Source: Diatrype stigma (taxonomy: Eukaryota > Ascomycota > Sordariomycetes > Xylariales > Diatrypaceae). Taken from it: DNA of 64,000 nt. The DNA is taken from NCBI GenBank assembly GCA_022225965.2, contig JAKJXP020000007.1, positions 62,001 through 126,000 on the forward strand, in the 5' to 3' direction. This document shows positions 31,573 to 41,905 of this stretch, piece after piece. The notes below the pieces were generated by a model. The model worked only from the letters and a program-made list of their open reading frames with translations. It did not search any database and was not told where the DNA came from. The translations under genes were made by a program, and so were the position numbers. The stretch's first letter is position 1. Each line of letters opens with the position of its first letter.

Positions 31573-32061
31573 CTAGTCCTTCATGGCCGAAGAGTCCTCC
31601 CAAACAGTAACGCTGTCGTCCCCAACACCCTCCTCATACTCCCCCAGGACCACCGGCACAGACACAGGCACGGCCACGGCCACGGGCACCGGCACAGGGG
31701 CGGGGGCGGAGGCAAAGCGGCGCTGGCGGTCCTCCGCCGTGCCGAAGATCAGGAGCTCCGGCTCGGCGGGGTGGTGCTTCCGCGGGCGGCGGATCTCGTA
31801 CAGCTCGATGGCGTTCTCGAGCGTAGAAGCGCCGTTGCCGCTGCCGCGGCCGCGCCGCGGCCGCCGGAAGTGGTAGACGAAGAAGGCGAACAGCCCGAGC
31901 CAGGCGGCGGCCATGAGGAGGACGAGGATGAAGACTAGCTGGTTGAGGGCCCGGAGCACCTCCTGCGGCATGCCAATGGGGATGGTGCCGACGTTGATGC
32001 CGCTACCGCTGCCGCTGCTGCTGCCGTCGTGGCGCTTGTAGTCGAACATGCTGTCGGGCAT
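31573..32061 (-). CDS. small single-pass membrane protein, array member 3
   Basis: 162 aa, ATG start, GC-rich coding. The N-terminus has a GSSSGSGSG stretch, then a helix and a transmembrane segment at about residues 42-64 (LVFILVLLMAAAWLGLFAFF). Next come a dense basic patch (HFRRPRRGRGSG), a segment ENAIELYEIRRPRKHH, a Pro/Val repeat (APVPVPVAVAVPVSVPVV) and an acidic C-terminus. No signal peptide. Unknown family, but it shares the short-ectodomain / one TM / basic juxtamembrane layout of the two genes after it on the same strand. The YEIR and acidic tail elements could be protein-binding motifs; that is inference. Confidence 0.55.
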   Translation of the reverse strand: MPDSMFDYKRHDGSSSGSGSGINVGTIPIGMPQEVLRALNQLVFILVLLMAAAWLGLFAFFVYHFRRPRRGRGSGNGASTLENAIELYEIRRPRKHHPAEPELLIFGTAEDRQRRFASAPAPVPVPVAVAVPVSVPVVLGEYEEGVGDDSVTVWEDSSAMKD

Positions 32062-34736
32062 GCTGTCGCTGTTTCTGTTGCTGTCACTGCTTGTGGAATA
32101 ACATGTACGTCCCAGTCGAGATTGGCCAGGCGAGCGGGTATCTATCTATCCTTGGTTAGTGGCGAACATAATTGTTGAGTAGATAGGACAGGGGAAATAT
32201 TCACGTAGGAAAGGAGTGTACGGGGTATCCTGAAGTACTGGCAGGACTCTTGTCCTTGGTGGTTCTCTTTTTGATGTTCGGTAGTGACCGCGGCGATCTT
32301 CCGTATTGTGATGACCCCGAGGATGGAAGACCTGCTCGTCGGCCTCCAAGTCTCTGTAATTTGAGTAGGTAGTTGCAACTTGCACCGAGTCCACTTAGAT
32401 TCAGAAGGCCCAGTTGGTAAGAATCACGATGAATGTATGTAGGTACCTACTTGGGTAGGTACGTGTGTATGTATGTAAAAGTAGGTATGTACCTGGGAAA
32501 AGGCACACATGCAAGTACCGACAAGCCTGAAATACTGAAGGTAGGTGGCAACTAAGACGGTTATTTGGCCAAACCCTTCCGGAATGTGCGGTGCGGCAGT
32601 GTTGGCTGCACCTTTTGTTGGTCCCGATCCCGAATTGTGGCAAAGCCGGAGCAGTAAATCAGATTTATTGAATACTGGTTGGCAACTGTAGATAAGAACT
32701 GTTTGCTGATATGAACAACACATGTGCATGTGTTTGCATGCGTACCTGCATCAAGTTGATACACCCGTACGTACCCAACTGGATGGATGTAACAAACACA
32801 ACCCCATTGTGTTACCTACGTACAATAAGCACATGATTCTGCGGTCAATACTTGTTGTGCTTCAACATGGCTTAATATTCCTGGTCCGTAGTAAAAATTC
32901 CCAGCCTTATTCCAATCACGGACTAATCAACCTTGGGGCATTACAAGAACTCCATCTAAGTAACTATCACACCGGCCGATTCACGGATGCGAGGTCTGAT
33001 CTCTGATGTACTTTAGTTCGGGGCCGACGGCCTGGAGTATTACATGGCTGAGGATCAAATAGTGACACCCGGTGGCATGGCTTATTGGGAAGGGCCTCTT
33101 TGTTGTGGAAAGATCATAATGCCCAGTGCATATAATAAAGCAATGGGTGTGGAAGATCTAACAATCCCTCTCGGACCTGCATCAGGGGGCGCATGCACGT
33201 GTGGCGTTTACCAACAACCTGGAATCGTGGTACTACATGCATGATTACTTCCAAACCTGCCAGTATCCGTTCGTATATATGTGCCTCTTTCCTTTACCTC
33301 TGCATCTCGAATATTGCGTATACCTCACTATATTTCTTCTGCTCCTTGTTATAATATTTGTCACATAACATGAGATATCGTATAGTAATAAGATGGTCAA
33401 TGAATCCCCCTTTTTCCCCTGCTTCCTTAGCGGGTCTTGTTTCCCAAATTTGGGTACGCTCTTCCCCAAGACTCTCCCCGATGGCGGAAACCCAGTAGTA
33501 CAACACTGGGAGCACAATATATGTTCAGCTGTTAATATATACAGTCCAGTCAAGCGGATGACAGGCTGAAGATTACGCCCATTCAGCCACGAGATCCACC
33601 TAGATTATATGGCATTTCTCATACACCGGCCTATAGAGTGGATCTTGCCATCTTGCCAGAACCTCTCTTTTCAGTGGTCAGGTCAGCGCGATTATCCACC
33701 AGGGCAGCAGATATAACCTCGATGTCGACGCTGGTTGGTAGGTAAGTCCTACAGGAAAATAACAGGCTTCTCCTGGAGGTATAAGCTATAGGTCATCTAT
33801 ATTCTATCGGAAAAATACAGCAGCTATCTACAACCATGAGATTATAACTTCCCACTCTATGTCCCAACCCTCTATAACACCAGCTCAATGATCACGCTGT
33901 GCTGGGCTCCGGAAGGGGTTACCTACCGACCTACCCACGTTCAACCCCTATCGCAAGAAAGGGGGGTCGCTCGGAACTCTACCCCGGTTCGGCCTGATAC
34001 TTACATAAGCATCGTTTACCTAATTGATTCAGCCAAAGTAGGTATTTATCGACAACCCATTAGGCCATTGATCAAAAGGTCTCGTCTCCTAAACCGCCAG
34101 CACGGCACCTAACGTACGAACTTGCGACGCTCAGTCTATTTAGATGAGCCGAGTCTTTTCTCGAGTACCCCGTACACGACCATACTATGTAAGTCTCTAC
34201 GAGGTAGTGTAATGGCTTAAGGATAGGCAGTATCGGCGTCTGTCTGTATCCCTAGGATGAATGAACACGCAATTCTTCTGGAATATTGAGCTGTTCTTGC
34301 TTCTGTAACTGGCCTCACCGAATACGTGATCCTAGATTCATTGACCTCTGACGGTATGACCTTCATCAGGTACTTAGTTACTGTACCTACCTACCAGGTT
34401 CTTCATGTCAGGGATCCCAGGTCAAAGATTGTAAGCTTGGACCCTTAGCGCAGCCTTCTTGCCGGGAGTCGCGGCTTAAGCTTCAACTTCAATTTCCGTT
34501 TGGTTGGTTGGCAGGAGCAACACTGAGAAGTAAACAGCCGTCAGTCATGTACCAGTTAGTCATTTCAATCCTTTTGAAGTCGGCGCTCCATCTTCTATCA
34601 AACCTCATGCCATTTCGGTGATTGATACCTCGTACCATACAGCCATAAGCCGTAAGCCATACACGCCCACCTAGACTCGGTCAATATCGGATGCATGCCC
34701 TCGACCAAGTAGCTCTTTAGGGCCTCCCTCGACACC
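32062..34736. other. intergenic, 2.7 kb
   Basis: No gene supported. Contains a cluster of TAGGTA/TACCTA and TATG repeats at 32431-32495. Small frames such as 33044-33244 have no motif. Confidence 0.5.
32431..32495. repeat. TAGGTACCTA-type simple repeat cluster
   Basis: Repeated GTAGGTACCTAC, GGGTAGGTACG, GTATGTATG and GTAGGTATGTACC words within 65 bases, containing the palindrome GTAGGTACCTAC. The same core recurs in other spacers of this window. Confidence 0.7.
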
Positions 34737-35558
34737 ATGTCTGACACTGACACCAAGTCCGGCATCCTCCTTATACCGGAGTCGCGGGCCAGCCAGCCAA
34801 TGCGCAGACGACTCACGCGCCGCGCATCCGTCCGACCCGCCAGCCTCTTCGCTCCACGACACCCCAACGAGACCCCCGAGCACCACTTCCCCTTGCAGAC
34901 GGTCTTTACGCGGACAGCACAGCCCCGGTTCGTGAACCGCTACGACAGCCGCGAGATCCTGATCGTGGTCGACGGGAGCTGCCTCAACAACGGCCGCAAG
35001 GACGCTGTCGCGCAGGGCGGATGCAGCTTCCGATACAAGGGCGGGCCGGACATCGGCAGCAACAGCAGCAGCGATGCGCCGCTCGCTTTCCCCGGCAGCG
35101 GGACGGTCGGCTTCCGGCTGGAGAGCCGGGGGCCCGGCGGCCAGGCCTCCGACCCCACGAGCAACCGGGCCAAGCTGCGGGCGGTGATCGCGGCGCTCGA
35201 GTTCCGCGCGTGGCACGAGGAGGGCTGGCGCCGCGTCGTGGTCGCGACCGACCTGGAGTACGTCGTGCTGGGCGCGACGCAGTGGCTGCCGCAGTGGGTC
35301 CGCCGGCGCTGGAAGAAGACGGCGCGCCGCGCCGGCGCGGTCGCCAACCGCGACCTCTGGGAGGAGCTGAACGGCGTCGTGGAGGCCCTGCGCGCCCGCG
35401 GCACCGACGTCTCCTTCTGGCTCATCTCGTCCGGCAGCGCCGCCAAGCTGGAGTCGGCCCTGGTCCGGGAGACGAAGCTTGCGGCGCGCGAGGCGGCCGC
35501 GCAGCACGACGAGTCGGTCGCTGCGGAGTTCACCAGGCTGTGCGGTATCATGGTATGA
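34737..35558 (+). CDS. RNase H-fold protein with altered catalytic residues
   Basis: 273 aa, single exon, ATG in a good context (ACCATGTC). The first 60 residues are basic and Arg/Ser-rich. The RNase H-like fold spans about 70-250: IVVDGSCLNNG (first Asp, D79), SNRAKLRAVIAALEFRAW, ATDLEYVVLGATQWLPQW (D172), NRDLWEELNGVVEALRARG and VSFWLI. In active RNase H1 relatives the second position is Glu (NxRAEL); here it is Lys146 (AAG codon). The last acidic residue usually found after the final strand (about VADAAAK) is absent, replaced by SGSAAKLESAL. Two of the four metal-binding acids are therefore missing and hydrolysis is doubtful. It may be a nucleic-acid-binding pseudoenzyme. GC-rich, intact frame. 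Confidence 0.8.
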   Translation: MSDTDTKSGILLIPESRASQPMRRRLTRRASVRPASLFAPRHPNETPEHHFPLQTVFTRTAQPRFVNRYDSREILIVVDGSCLNNGRKDAVAQGGCSFRYKGGPDIGSNSSSDAPLAFPGSGTVGFRLESRGPGGQASDPTSNRAKLRAVIAALEFRAWHEEGWRRVVVATDLEYVVLGATQWLPQWVRRRWKKTARRAGAVANRDLWEELNGVVEALRARGTDVSFWLISSGSAAKLESALVRETKLAAREAAAQHDESVAAEFTRLCGIMV

Positions 35559-36638
35559 TCCATGCCGAAGGTCGCCATATGGCATTGCAACCAATTGAGC
35601 TTTTGTCTCGGTTATGCTGTTAGCTGCGAAGTACTAGTGGCACCTCAATGTCGCCGCAGTACATGAGCTACATTTTGGGGACCACCCTAGACTACCCTGA
35701 ACGCCCTCACCTATACGCCGTGTGTACCTATTCATCTAATACCGACGATATGATATTGATGGCTTTGGGGGGATGCGCAAGTAAATCGCATCGATTAGCA
35801 TGTCATACGACCTCTGCACCGGATGGTGGCGCTTGTACGAGTACGACTTGAAAATCAATACCGTCGCTGCTGGTACGCCTCCTCGTCCGGAACTCCGTGG
35901 CAGCCCTACCAGAAGCTCACGCTTCGCCAGATCGCCGATTGCTGGGACGGAGTAATTGGAACTGGTATGCGGACTGCAGGGTGAAACTGACTTGGATGAG
36001 AATTGCTATCACCCAATTGTCTAGATGGCAGAGTAGAGGTTTACAACATCGATACGGCTGTTCAGGTGCTGTATAGTGTGTTATCACATCCGAGGACATC
36101 GTTCGGATGTTTAATAATTGCTTACCTGTAATAATTTCGGTGTTCTGTTTCAAAGCCGTGGACCATAATGCATCACACCGTCGATCGTCGCGTGCATTCC
36201 ACTTTGCCTCGATGCCGTGTCACCAATTTCCCACGATGGGGCTATCTGCTATTGCACTAGTATAAGCCTGTCACTTCTAACATCTCCTATTACATGGCCT
36301 ACCTAATGGATGTTAGTACCCTACATCGGTATGCCCAGTTGGTGTCTACTCCATACTATGTAGTACTTAAGTGAACTTCACAATGCATCATCTGATGACT
36401 GTAGGTCGGTCCGCAGTCGGCCGAAGTTTCTTCAGGCGCCGTTGATAGCATGGCACCCGGCCCCTGGTCCGCTACCAATCCATAATGGAAAACCAATGGC
36501 AGGGGAAAAGAAAGGGCTACAGTCAGACAAAACCTTCACATGAGGGTTTACGAAGGCTGTTATATACCACCCCCAGAACTGCACATATTACACATTCGCG
36601 AGCTAAATACCTGACGTAGCCCATCCTACATTCCTCAC
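35559..36638. other. intergenic
   Basis: No supported gene. A fragment near 35860-35950 reads QPYQKLTLRQIADCWDG in one plus frame but does not extend into an ORF. Confidence 0.5.
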
Positions 36639-37662
36639 TCAACCACTCCACACCTCCGGGCCCGGAGGGACATATACCCCATCCTGGAGCCGGTATAGGT
36701 CCACCAGGATGCCGGGGTCGTCGGTCTTGTACGCGCCCGGGAAGGCCACCAGCGGACCCGGCGTGCCGCTGCCGCCCCCGGTGATCCTGATCTGGGAGCA
36801 CGCCAGATAGAACTGCGCCCCGTTGGGCTGGCTGGCCATGTGCAGGGCGATCTGGTCCACGCGGAGCAGGTACTCGCCGTCCGGTGTGCTCGCGGGGATC
36901 GTCGCGTTCGTCAGCTGGTACTCATCTGATGGAAAGAAGACAGGCGTGCGTGCGCGCGCGCGCGTGAGCCCATGAGTTAGTCCAGTTCTGCACCGCGGTT
37001 ACATATGTTGTATTGATTGTGTGAAAGGGGTGGGGATGGACAGACGAGGTAGTTGGGTTCTTTATAAGGAAGGTGGAGGATAAGGTTGAGGCCAAGGTTA
37101 AGGTTAAGGGGTAACAGGATTCGACGCGCACTCACTCTGCCCAGGCCAAGTCATCTGCTTGTTGGCATCGACGGTCGGCGTCGTGGCATGGATCTTGAAC
37201 CAGACGCTGCCGGCGCCGTCCCACGTGGCCGCGCTCTGGCCCTCGGGCACCTTGGCCAGGTAGTACTGCGTCGGCCCCGGGTGGTTCACCTGCTGCGTCG
37301 AGACGTAGTGGACGACGGCGCCGGCCGGCACCTCGGCCACCTCGGCTGCGTTCTGCGACTGGTAGCACCGGATGTCGGGGCTCGTCGCGCTGAGCACCCC
37401 CGACTTGCTCTGCGCGTTCTTCGTCATCCGCGTCGCGCTCCAGTCGGCGGCTTCGGCCTGGCCGTTGACGACGAGGCGGGGGAACGTGTCTGGGAGTGGT
37501 TGGTTGTTAAACCGGTCTGAAGTGGTATCATGCGCATAGGTGTAATAGCTCAGTCTTATAGGAACGGGAGGGAAGGAGGGTTCCGAGTAGGTGATCGGGC
37601 GACTTACAGTGAGCCTGGACCGCCGAAGCGGCAGCAAACAGCAGCGCGGCGACGAACTGCAT
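36639..37662 (-). CDS. AA9 lytic polysaccharide monooxygenase, single domain
   Basis: Second AA9 copper enzyme of the window, without CBM1. Minus-strand exons 37662-37608, 37489-37136, 36925-36639; introns 118 and 210 nt; 231 aa. The signal peptide [17 protein letters not shown] is cut before His, the first copper ligand ([11 protein letters not shown]). The intron after codon 18 splits the Tyr next to this His. The second ligand is His in [16 protein letters not shown]; the axial Tyr is in [16 protein letters not shown]. Between them lie DWSATR, IRCYQSQ (Cys for the disulfide) and [12 protein letters not shown]. The C-terminus ends [11 protein letters not shown], with no linker. Reading past the first donor gives a false stop. 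It has a TATA box 92 bases upstream. Distinct from the 2 kb AA9 (three exons, different subgroup), so not a recent duplicate. Confidence 0.92.
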
Positions 37663-38626
37663 GGTGGGTAGACGTGTTGTCAGACACGAATAGGGGGTCC
37701 CAACGAGGCGAATGAATCTTGTAAGCATTTGACCGGCGAGGATGCGCCCCTACATATATACCTATCGACCCAGGTCAATAATTCCAACAACACCCACCTA
37801 ACTCAGGTGCTTTTGATGAGCTGGCTATAATTATGGCCACGCTTTTCTCCTTGGCCCGGACCGTTGTCTTGCGGCCCAAACGTCATTCATTGTGTTCTTT
37901 TATTCCAACCTATCGTCTGCCGTCCGGCTAATCTCTCGACCGGGCTTGGGATACTTAATTTAACTGGCATGCGTCAAAGTTCCCGTGATGGTGTATCTCG
38001 GCATTGGCGTCCCCGCATGGGGTTCGACTACCGAGACCACGGGGAGGCTCTAGATGCAGGTTCCGGAGGCTTACGTTATGGCAGATGTAGTAGGTAGGTA
38101 AGTAGACCAGCCAATGCTGCTGTCATATCAAAGGAATAGACAAGCGATGGCTACTACTCAGGCCGCTCTTCTTTTCCTCCTCTGAATACTTGATAGTGAC
38201 TCATGATATAACCCTTGCTCCGATCGCGGCAGTTGTAATTCATCATGTTCGGCTATCCACTCCTTGTGCTATCTTTACCTTGGTTGAGTGAGGCCCTTGG
38301 AAGCAATTGTGCACTTTTACCCACACTGAATGAACAGCGTTTGATTAACTAATAGTACAGAGTAATTGTCTAGCTGAAGTCTTGTTTTGTCTTCTTCCTC
38401 TTTTCGCTATAAGACCAATTGGCTGAATCGATGACGCTAATAAATAAGACCATGCAAATGTTGTTTAGACTGCCTCTAGATATGTGTAAGTTGCAGAAAA
38501 GAATGAGAGAAAGAAGGGCCTCCGGGGATTGAAGATTATGCCTATACGCTATGATGCTCTGCATAAGTACGAAGGATTATGGTCCTGGTGTGGCCTGGGC
38601 GTGGTGGTGGTGGTGATTCGGCTACA
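37663..38626. other. intergenic
   Basis: Promoter of the AA9 gene at its left end and 3' flank of the repeat-rich membrane protein at its right end. No other gene seen. Confidence 0.6.
37754..37760 (-). promoter_or_regulatory. TATA box of single-domain AA9 gene
   Basis: TATATAT on the minus strand about 92 bases upstream of the ATG at 37662. Confidence 0.45.
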
Positions 38627-39901
38627 CTACATTCTGTACGCCATGTACGCCTGGTTGCCATTCGAAGTCGGCGGAGTATGATAGTCCTCGAGGTGTGAGT
38701 TCCAAGGCTGGTTGGACCCGCTGCTCCCGAGGCCGCCTTCCGCCTTCCCGTTCTCGTACATGTCCAGTCGGTCGAGCGCTTCCTGGTTCCCGTTCCGACG
38801 CTGCTTCCAGACCCGCCGCAGTATTAGTATGATGGCGAGCAGGACCGCGAGGCCGCCGGCGCCGGCCGCGATGCCGATAATCGCTGATGTGGGAAGACCC
38901 CCGCTCGAATCACCTCCGCCCCCGCTACCGTTTCCAGTGCCGCTTCCGCTGCCGCTCCCGTCAGCTTGTGCTAGGGCATTCCCGTCGACGTCGACACTGG
39001 GGGTTGCGCTCAACATCGAGGACGCCGTTTGAGATAGCCCCCCAGGAGTAGTTTGGACCATAAGCGTTGTAGGTACAGAAGTCGTGTCAGGGAGACTCGT
39101 GGGAGGAGTAGTAGCCGCCGTAGTGGGGCTCTCCTCCGATGTCGTGCTCGTAACAGCATCGGAGGTCTGAGACGTGGGCGTAACGGGCGTGGTTGTTGGC
39201 TGAACACTCTCCGATGTAATAAGTGATGATGACGACGTTGATGACTCCGGCTCATCCGTCGGAGTCGACGAGTCGGCGGTGGTGGTGGTGGCGGCGGTTG
39301 GTGATGTGGTTGTATCATCTGATGCCGTTGTCGTTTCGGACTCCTCACTTGTAGTTGTCGCCGCCTCCTTGGTCGTTGCCGCCTTGGTCGTCGCTTTCGG
39401 CGTCGGCGTCGCTGTGGGCGTTGCGGTGGTTTTGGTGTCTTCCGTGGCAGAAGTTGACGTCGTCGTCTCGTCCTCGTCGCCACTGCTGCCACCAGCATTT
39501 TCCCCACTATCATTACCACTCCCACCCTCGTTGCCACTGCCACTGCCACTACCACTGTCACTATCATCGCTACCACCACCACCACCAAGCAATCCACCAC
39601 TACCAAGCAACCCATCACCACCAAGCAACCCGCCACCACCAAGCAACCCACCACTACCACTATCGTTGGCAGCGTCTTTGGCAGAGTCGTTGGCAGAGTC
39701 TTTGGCAGAGTCTTTGGCAGCATCGTTGCCAGTGTCACTACCAGCGTCGTTGCCAGTGTCGCTAGCAGTGTCGTTGCCAGTGTCTTTGCCAGTGTTTTTG
39801 CCAGTATCACTATCACTGCCACTGTCACTACCACCACCACCACCACCACCGCCCAAGTTCAAACCCAGGCTATCGCCTAGTCCACCCAAAAGGCCAGCCA
39901 T
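38627..39901 (-). CDS. repeat-rich single-pass membrane protein, mucin-like
   Basis: 424 aa from the ATG at 39901 (the frame upstream has only TTG). Layout: Gly-rich start; repeats of [G/A][K/N/S]D[T/S] from about residue 24 to 80 (for example TGNDTASDTGNDAGSDTG); GLLGGGG repeats (about 84-110); Ser/Asp/Gly; a long Thr/Ser/Pro/Ala mucin-like region (about 145-320); Gly/Ser; then one transmembrane helix (SAIIGIAAGAGGLAVLLAII, about 345-367) and a basic RRVWKQRRNG cytosolic start with a 55-residue tail. The Thr-rich stalk plus TM plus short tail resembles fungal cell-wall stress sensors and alpha-dystroglycan-like proteins, but no WSC domain, cysteine-rich head or obvious signal peptide is visible, so the ectodomain would need a reverse signal-anchor or an unseen first exon. 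Function unknown. Confidence 0.65.
   Translation of the reverse strand: MAGLLGGLGDSLGLNLGGGGGGGGSDSGSDSDTGKNTGKDTGNDTASDTGNDAGSDTGNDAAKDSAKDSANDSAKDAANDSGSGGLLGGGGLLGGDGLLGSGGLLGGGGGSDDSDSGSGSGSGNEGGSGNDSGENAGGSSGDEDETTTSTSATEDTKTTATPTATPTPKATTKAATTKEAATTTSEESETTTASDDTTTSPTAATTTTADSSTPTDEPESSTSSSSLITSESVQPTTTPVTPTSQTSDAVTSTTSEESPTTAATTPPTSLPDTTSVPTTLMVQTTPGGLSQTASSMLSATPSVDVDGNALAQADGSGSGSGTGNGSGGGGDSSGGLPTSAIIGIAAGAGGLAVLLAIILILRRVWKQRRNGNQEALDRLDMYENGKAEGGLGSSGSNQPWNSHLEDYHTPPTSNGNQAYMAYRM
39570..39810 (-). repeat. coding tandem repeats (DTGN-type and GLLGGG-type)
   Basis: Two adjacent coding repeat arrays in the mucin-like gene: about 18-24-bp units giving GLLGGGG (39575-39660) and 12-15-bp units giving (G/A)(N/K/S)D(T/S) (39661-39800). 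Units are imperfect, suggesting older expansion with drift. Confidence 0.7.
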
Positions 39902-40520
39902 GGTGGATGAATGATATGGGCTGAAATTTGCCAAGGCGAAGAAACCAGTCTTCTCGAAGCAGAAAGGAAGGTTAATGATATAAATGAGAATGTATAGCGT
40001 AACCTGGCGCTGAGTGTGTGAGAGTGTGTTTGAAGTTACATTGGCATTGGCATGATGGTGTATGTATCAAGATATGTACCAGCCAGTGCAAGCTTCGAAT
40101 GTAAGACTTTGAATGTAAGAAATAAATGATCCCTCCCGAGGGCTCGACTATGCGAAAAGACTGGGATTGGAAGAAAAGAAGAGCAGCTGGACATATGGGG
40201 GGGAAACAGAATATGCTTCAATTGGCCTCTCCAGCGCTGCTGTTGGGTTCGGGTTGACAGGTTGACAGGTTCAGCCAGTCAGTGGGAGTTGAGATCCGAG
40301 GGTTCGGGGCACCACATATGTTTCATCAACCCCTGGCTACGATGTCATCGCCGTTCGCCTTTTGCCGGATAAACGCGTGGGTGGGCAGGTGCTGCAGGCT
40401 GGGCGCATCAGGCACTCTACCTAGGTACTACTGGCTCAGTGGCTTTACAGCGCAGACAGACAGGCCGACAGGGTGGTAAATCCGCCAAGAATAGCGTAGA
40501 ATAGCGCCCCGCGGTGGCGG

Positions 40521-40583
40521 GACCCTGCATACCCTGCATACCCTGCCCACCCTGCAGACCCCTGTAGGACCCTGTGAGATCCC
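40521..40583. repeat. degenerate ACCCTGCAT-type tandem repeat
   Basis: Six or so 9-10-base units beginning CCCTG (CCCTGCATA, CCCTGCATA, CCCTGCCCA, CCCTGCAGA, CCCTGTAGGA, CCCTGTGAGA) in tandem. Noncoding context. Confidence 0.7.
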
Positions 40584-41905
40584 TGTGTGAAACCGTCCAA
40601 CCCCCCCTGACGATCAAACGCCCACCTCAGAACCAATGATAAGCCAGATAAGGCGCCAGAGCCCGGCGTTGCTTTACTGCAGTGCCACGAACTTTTCCCC
40701 AAATTCTCTATTGCGTCAGGCCTTCCTTGTCCTTCATTCGATTCTCCAAATTTGCGACGGCCGCTCAGCCTGGACAAATCCAGGTAGGTACGGTATCAAT
40801 CTGCCAGTCTGCTTGCCGTGTTTCCGCACGTGTCTCACTCACTCGCGGCACATCACCGGGGTCTGGAGATGTTGGGTTCCACGGGAAATTTCGATGCCCG
40901 CCAATCTCGCTCCATTATTTCCGTCTGTCATCCAGCCATCCAGCCATTGAGCATCCAACCCTCCTCCGTCGTACCCCATAATCGTAGTGGCTATAGGTAA
41001 TTAGAGCTCGGCAAGAAGCGAGGCCACATGGCGCTTATGTATCAGTATAAGTAGGATCCACTTGCCTATCAGCTCTGTGATCGCTCTGTGATCGTCTTGC
41101 GATGACAAAATTGTTGTTTGTGTTGGGGCAAATCGCATCTAAAATTGGCAGATACATGTTTCCAATAGCGAGCGGTTGTGCGACGATATGAGATGAGGTT
41201 GGTACTCACGAGTTTGCTCTTCTGTCAGACTTGACCTGGTTCATCAACCGAGTCTCGGCAATGGCGACAAAGAGATGCACAACCTTGAACGATTCACTTG
41301 ATTTTTAACGGGGATGGGAGGAGACACCGTCCTTCCAAAGCAGTGCTTTGCACATGTAAGTTGACTGCATGCTTGTTACCCATTGATAACCTCCGGCGGG
41401 GGGATGAAGGTTTCCAACTTCAAGCACGACGATCTCGGCTCGGGTTGTCCACTTTAAGCACAAGCTCGGGGGTGAGAGACGCCAGCGGGTGTTGCCGGCA
41501 CCCCAGCGGCGTTGGGGTCTCCTCGGCGAGGCCGTGCTCATATGCCTGCTTCACCCGCATCCAGGTCCGCGTCCGCGTCCGGTATCCGCACTGCCGTCAT
41601 CAACCTATCGGTGGCCGCTTGTGCGCAAAAGAACGGGTCCGCCGATGTCATGCCACACATGGTCCTCGAGGGGTGCAGGTTCCGGCACCGGAAGGGGGAA
41701 GACAGAAACAACATCGACGTCGGCACCGGTACCGGCTCCGGCGCTGACGCCTGAGCTGTCGGGGCCACCAGAAATATCGCAGCACAGTGGCATAGCTAGT
41801 TCAGGGGGTGCAAATGAAATGACAATATACTCAAGGGGATGGGTGGAGTGGGGAATGGTTGTCGTCGGTCAAGACGCAGGATAAATCTGAAAACGTCGTA
41901 CCTGG

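Noticed and set aside
37079..37112. TTAAGG/GGTTAA words resembling telomeric repeats
   Set aside because: They lie inside an intron of the second AA9 gene, are only a few imperfect units, and do not match TTAGGG.
39010..39914. Val-rich minus-strand frame and Ser/Pro-rich plus-strand frame over the mucin-like gene
   Set aside because: Repeat-derived shadows; the chosen frame ends in a proper TM plus basic tail.
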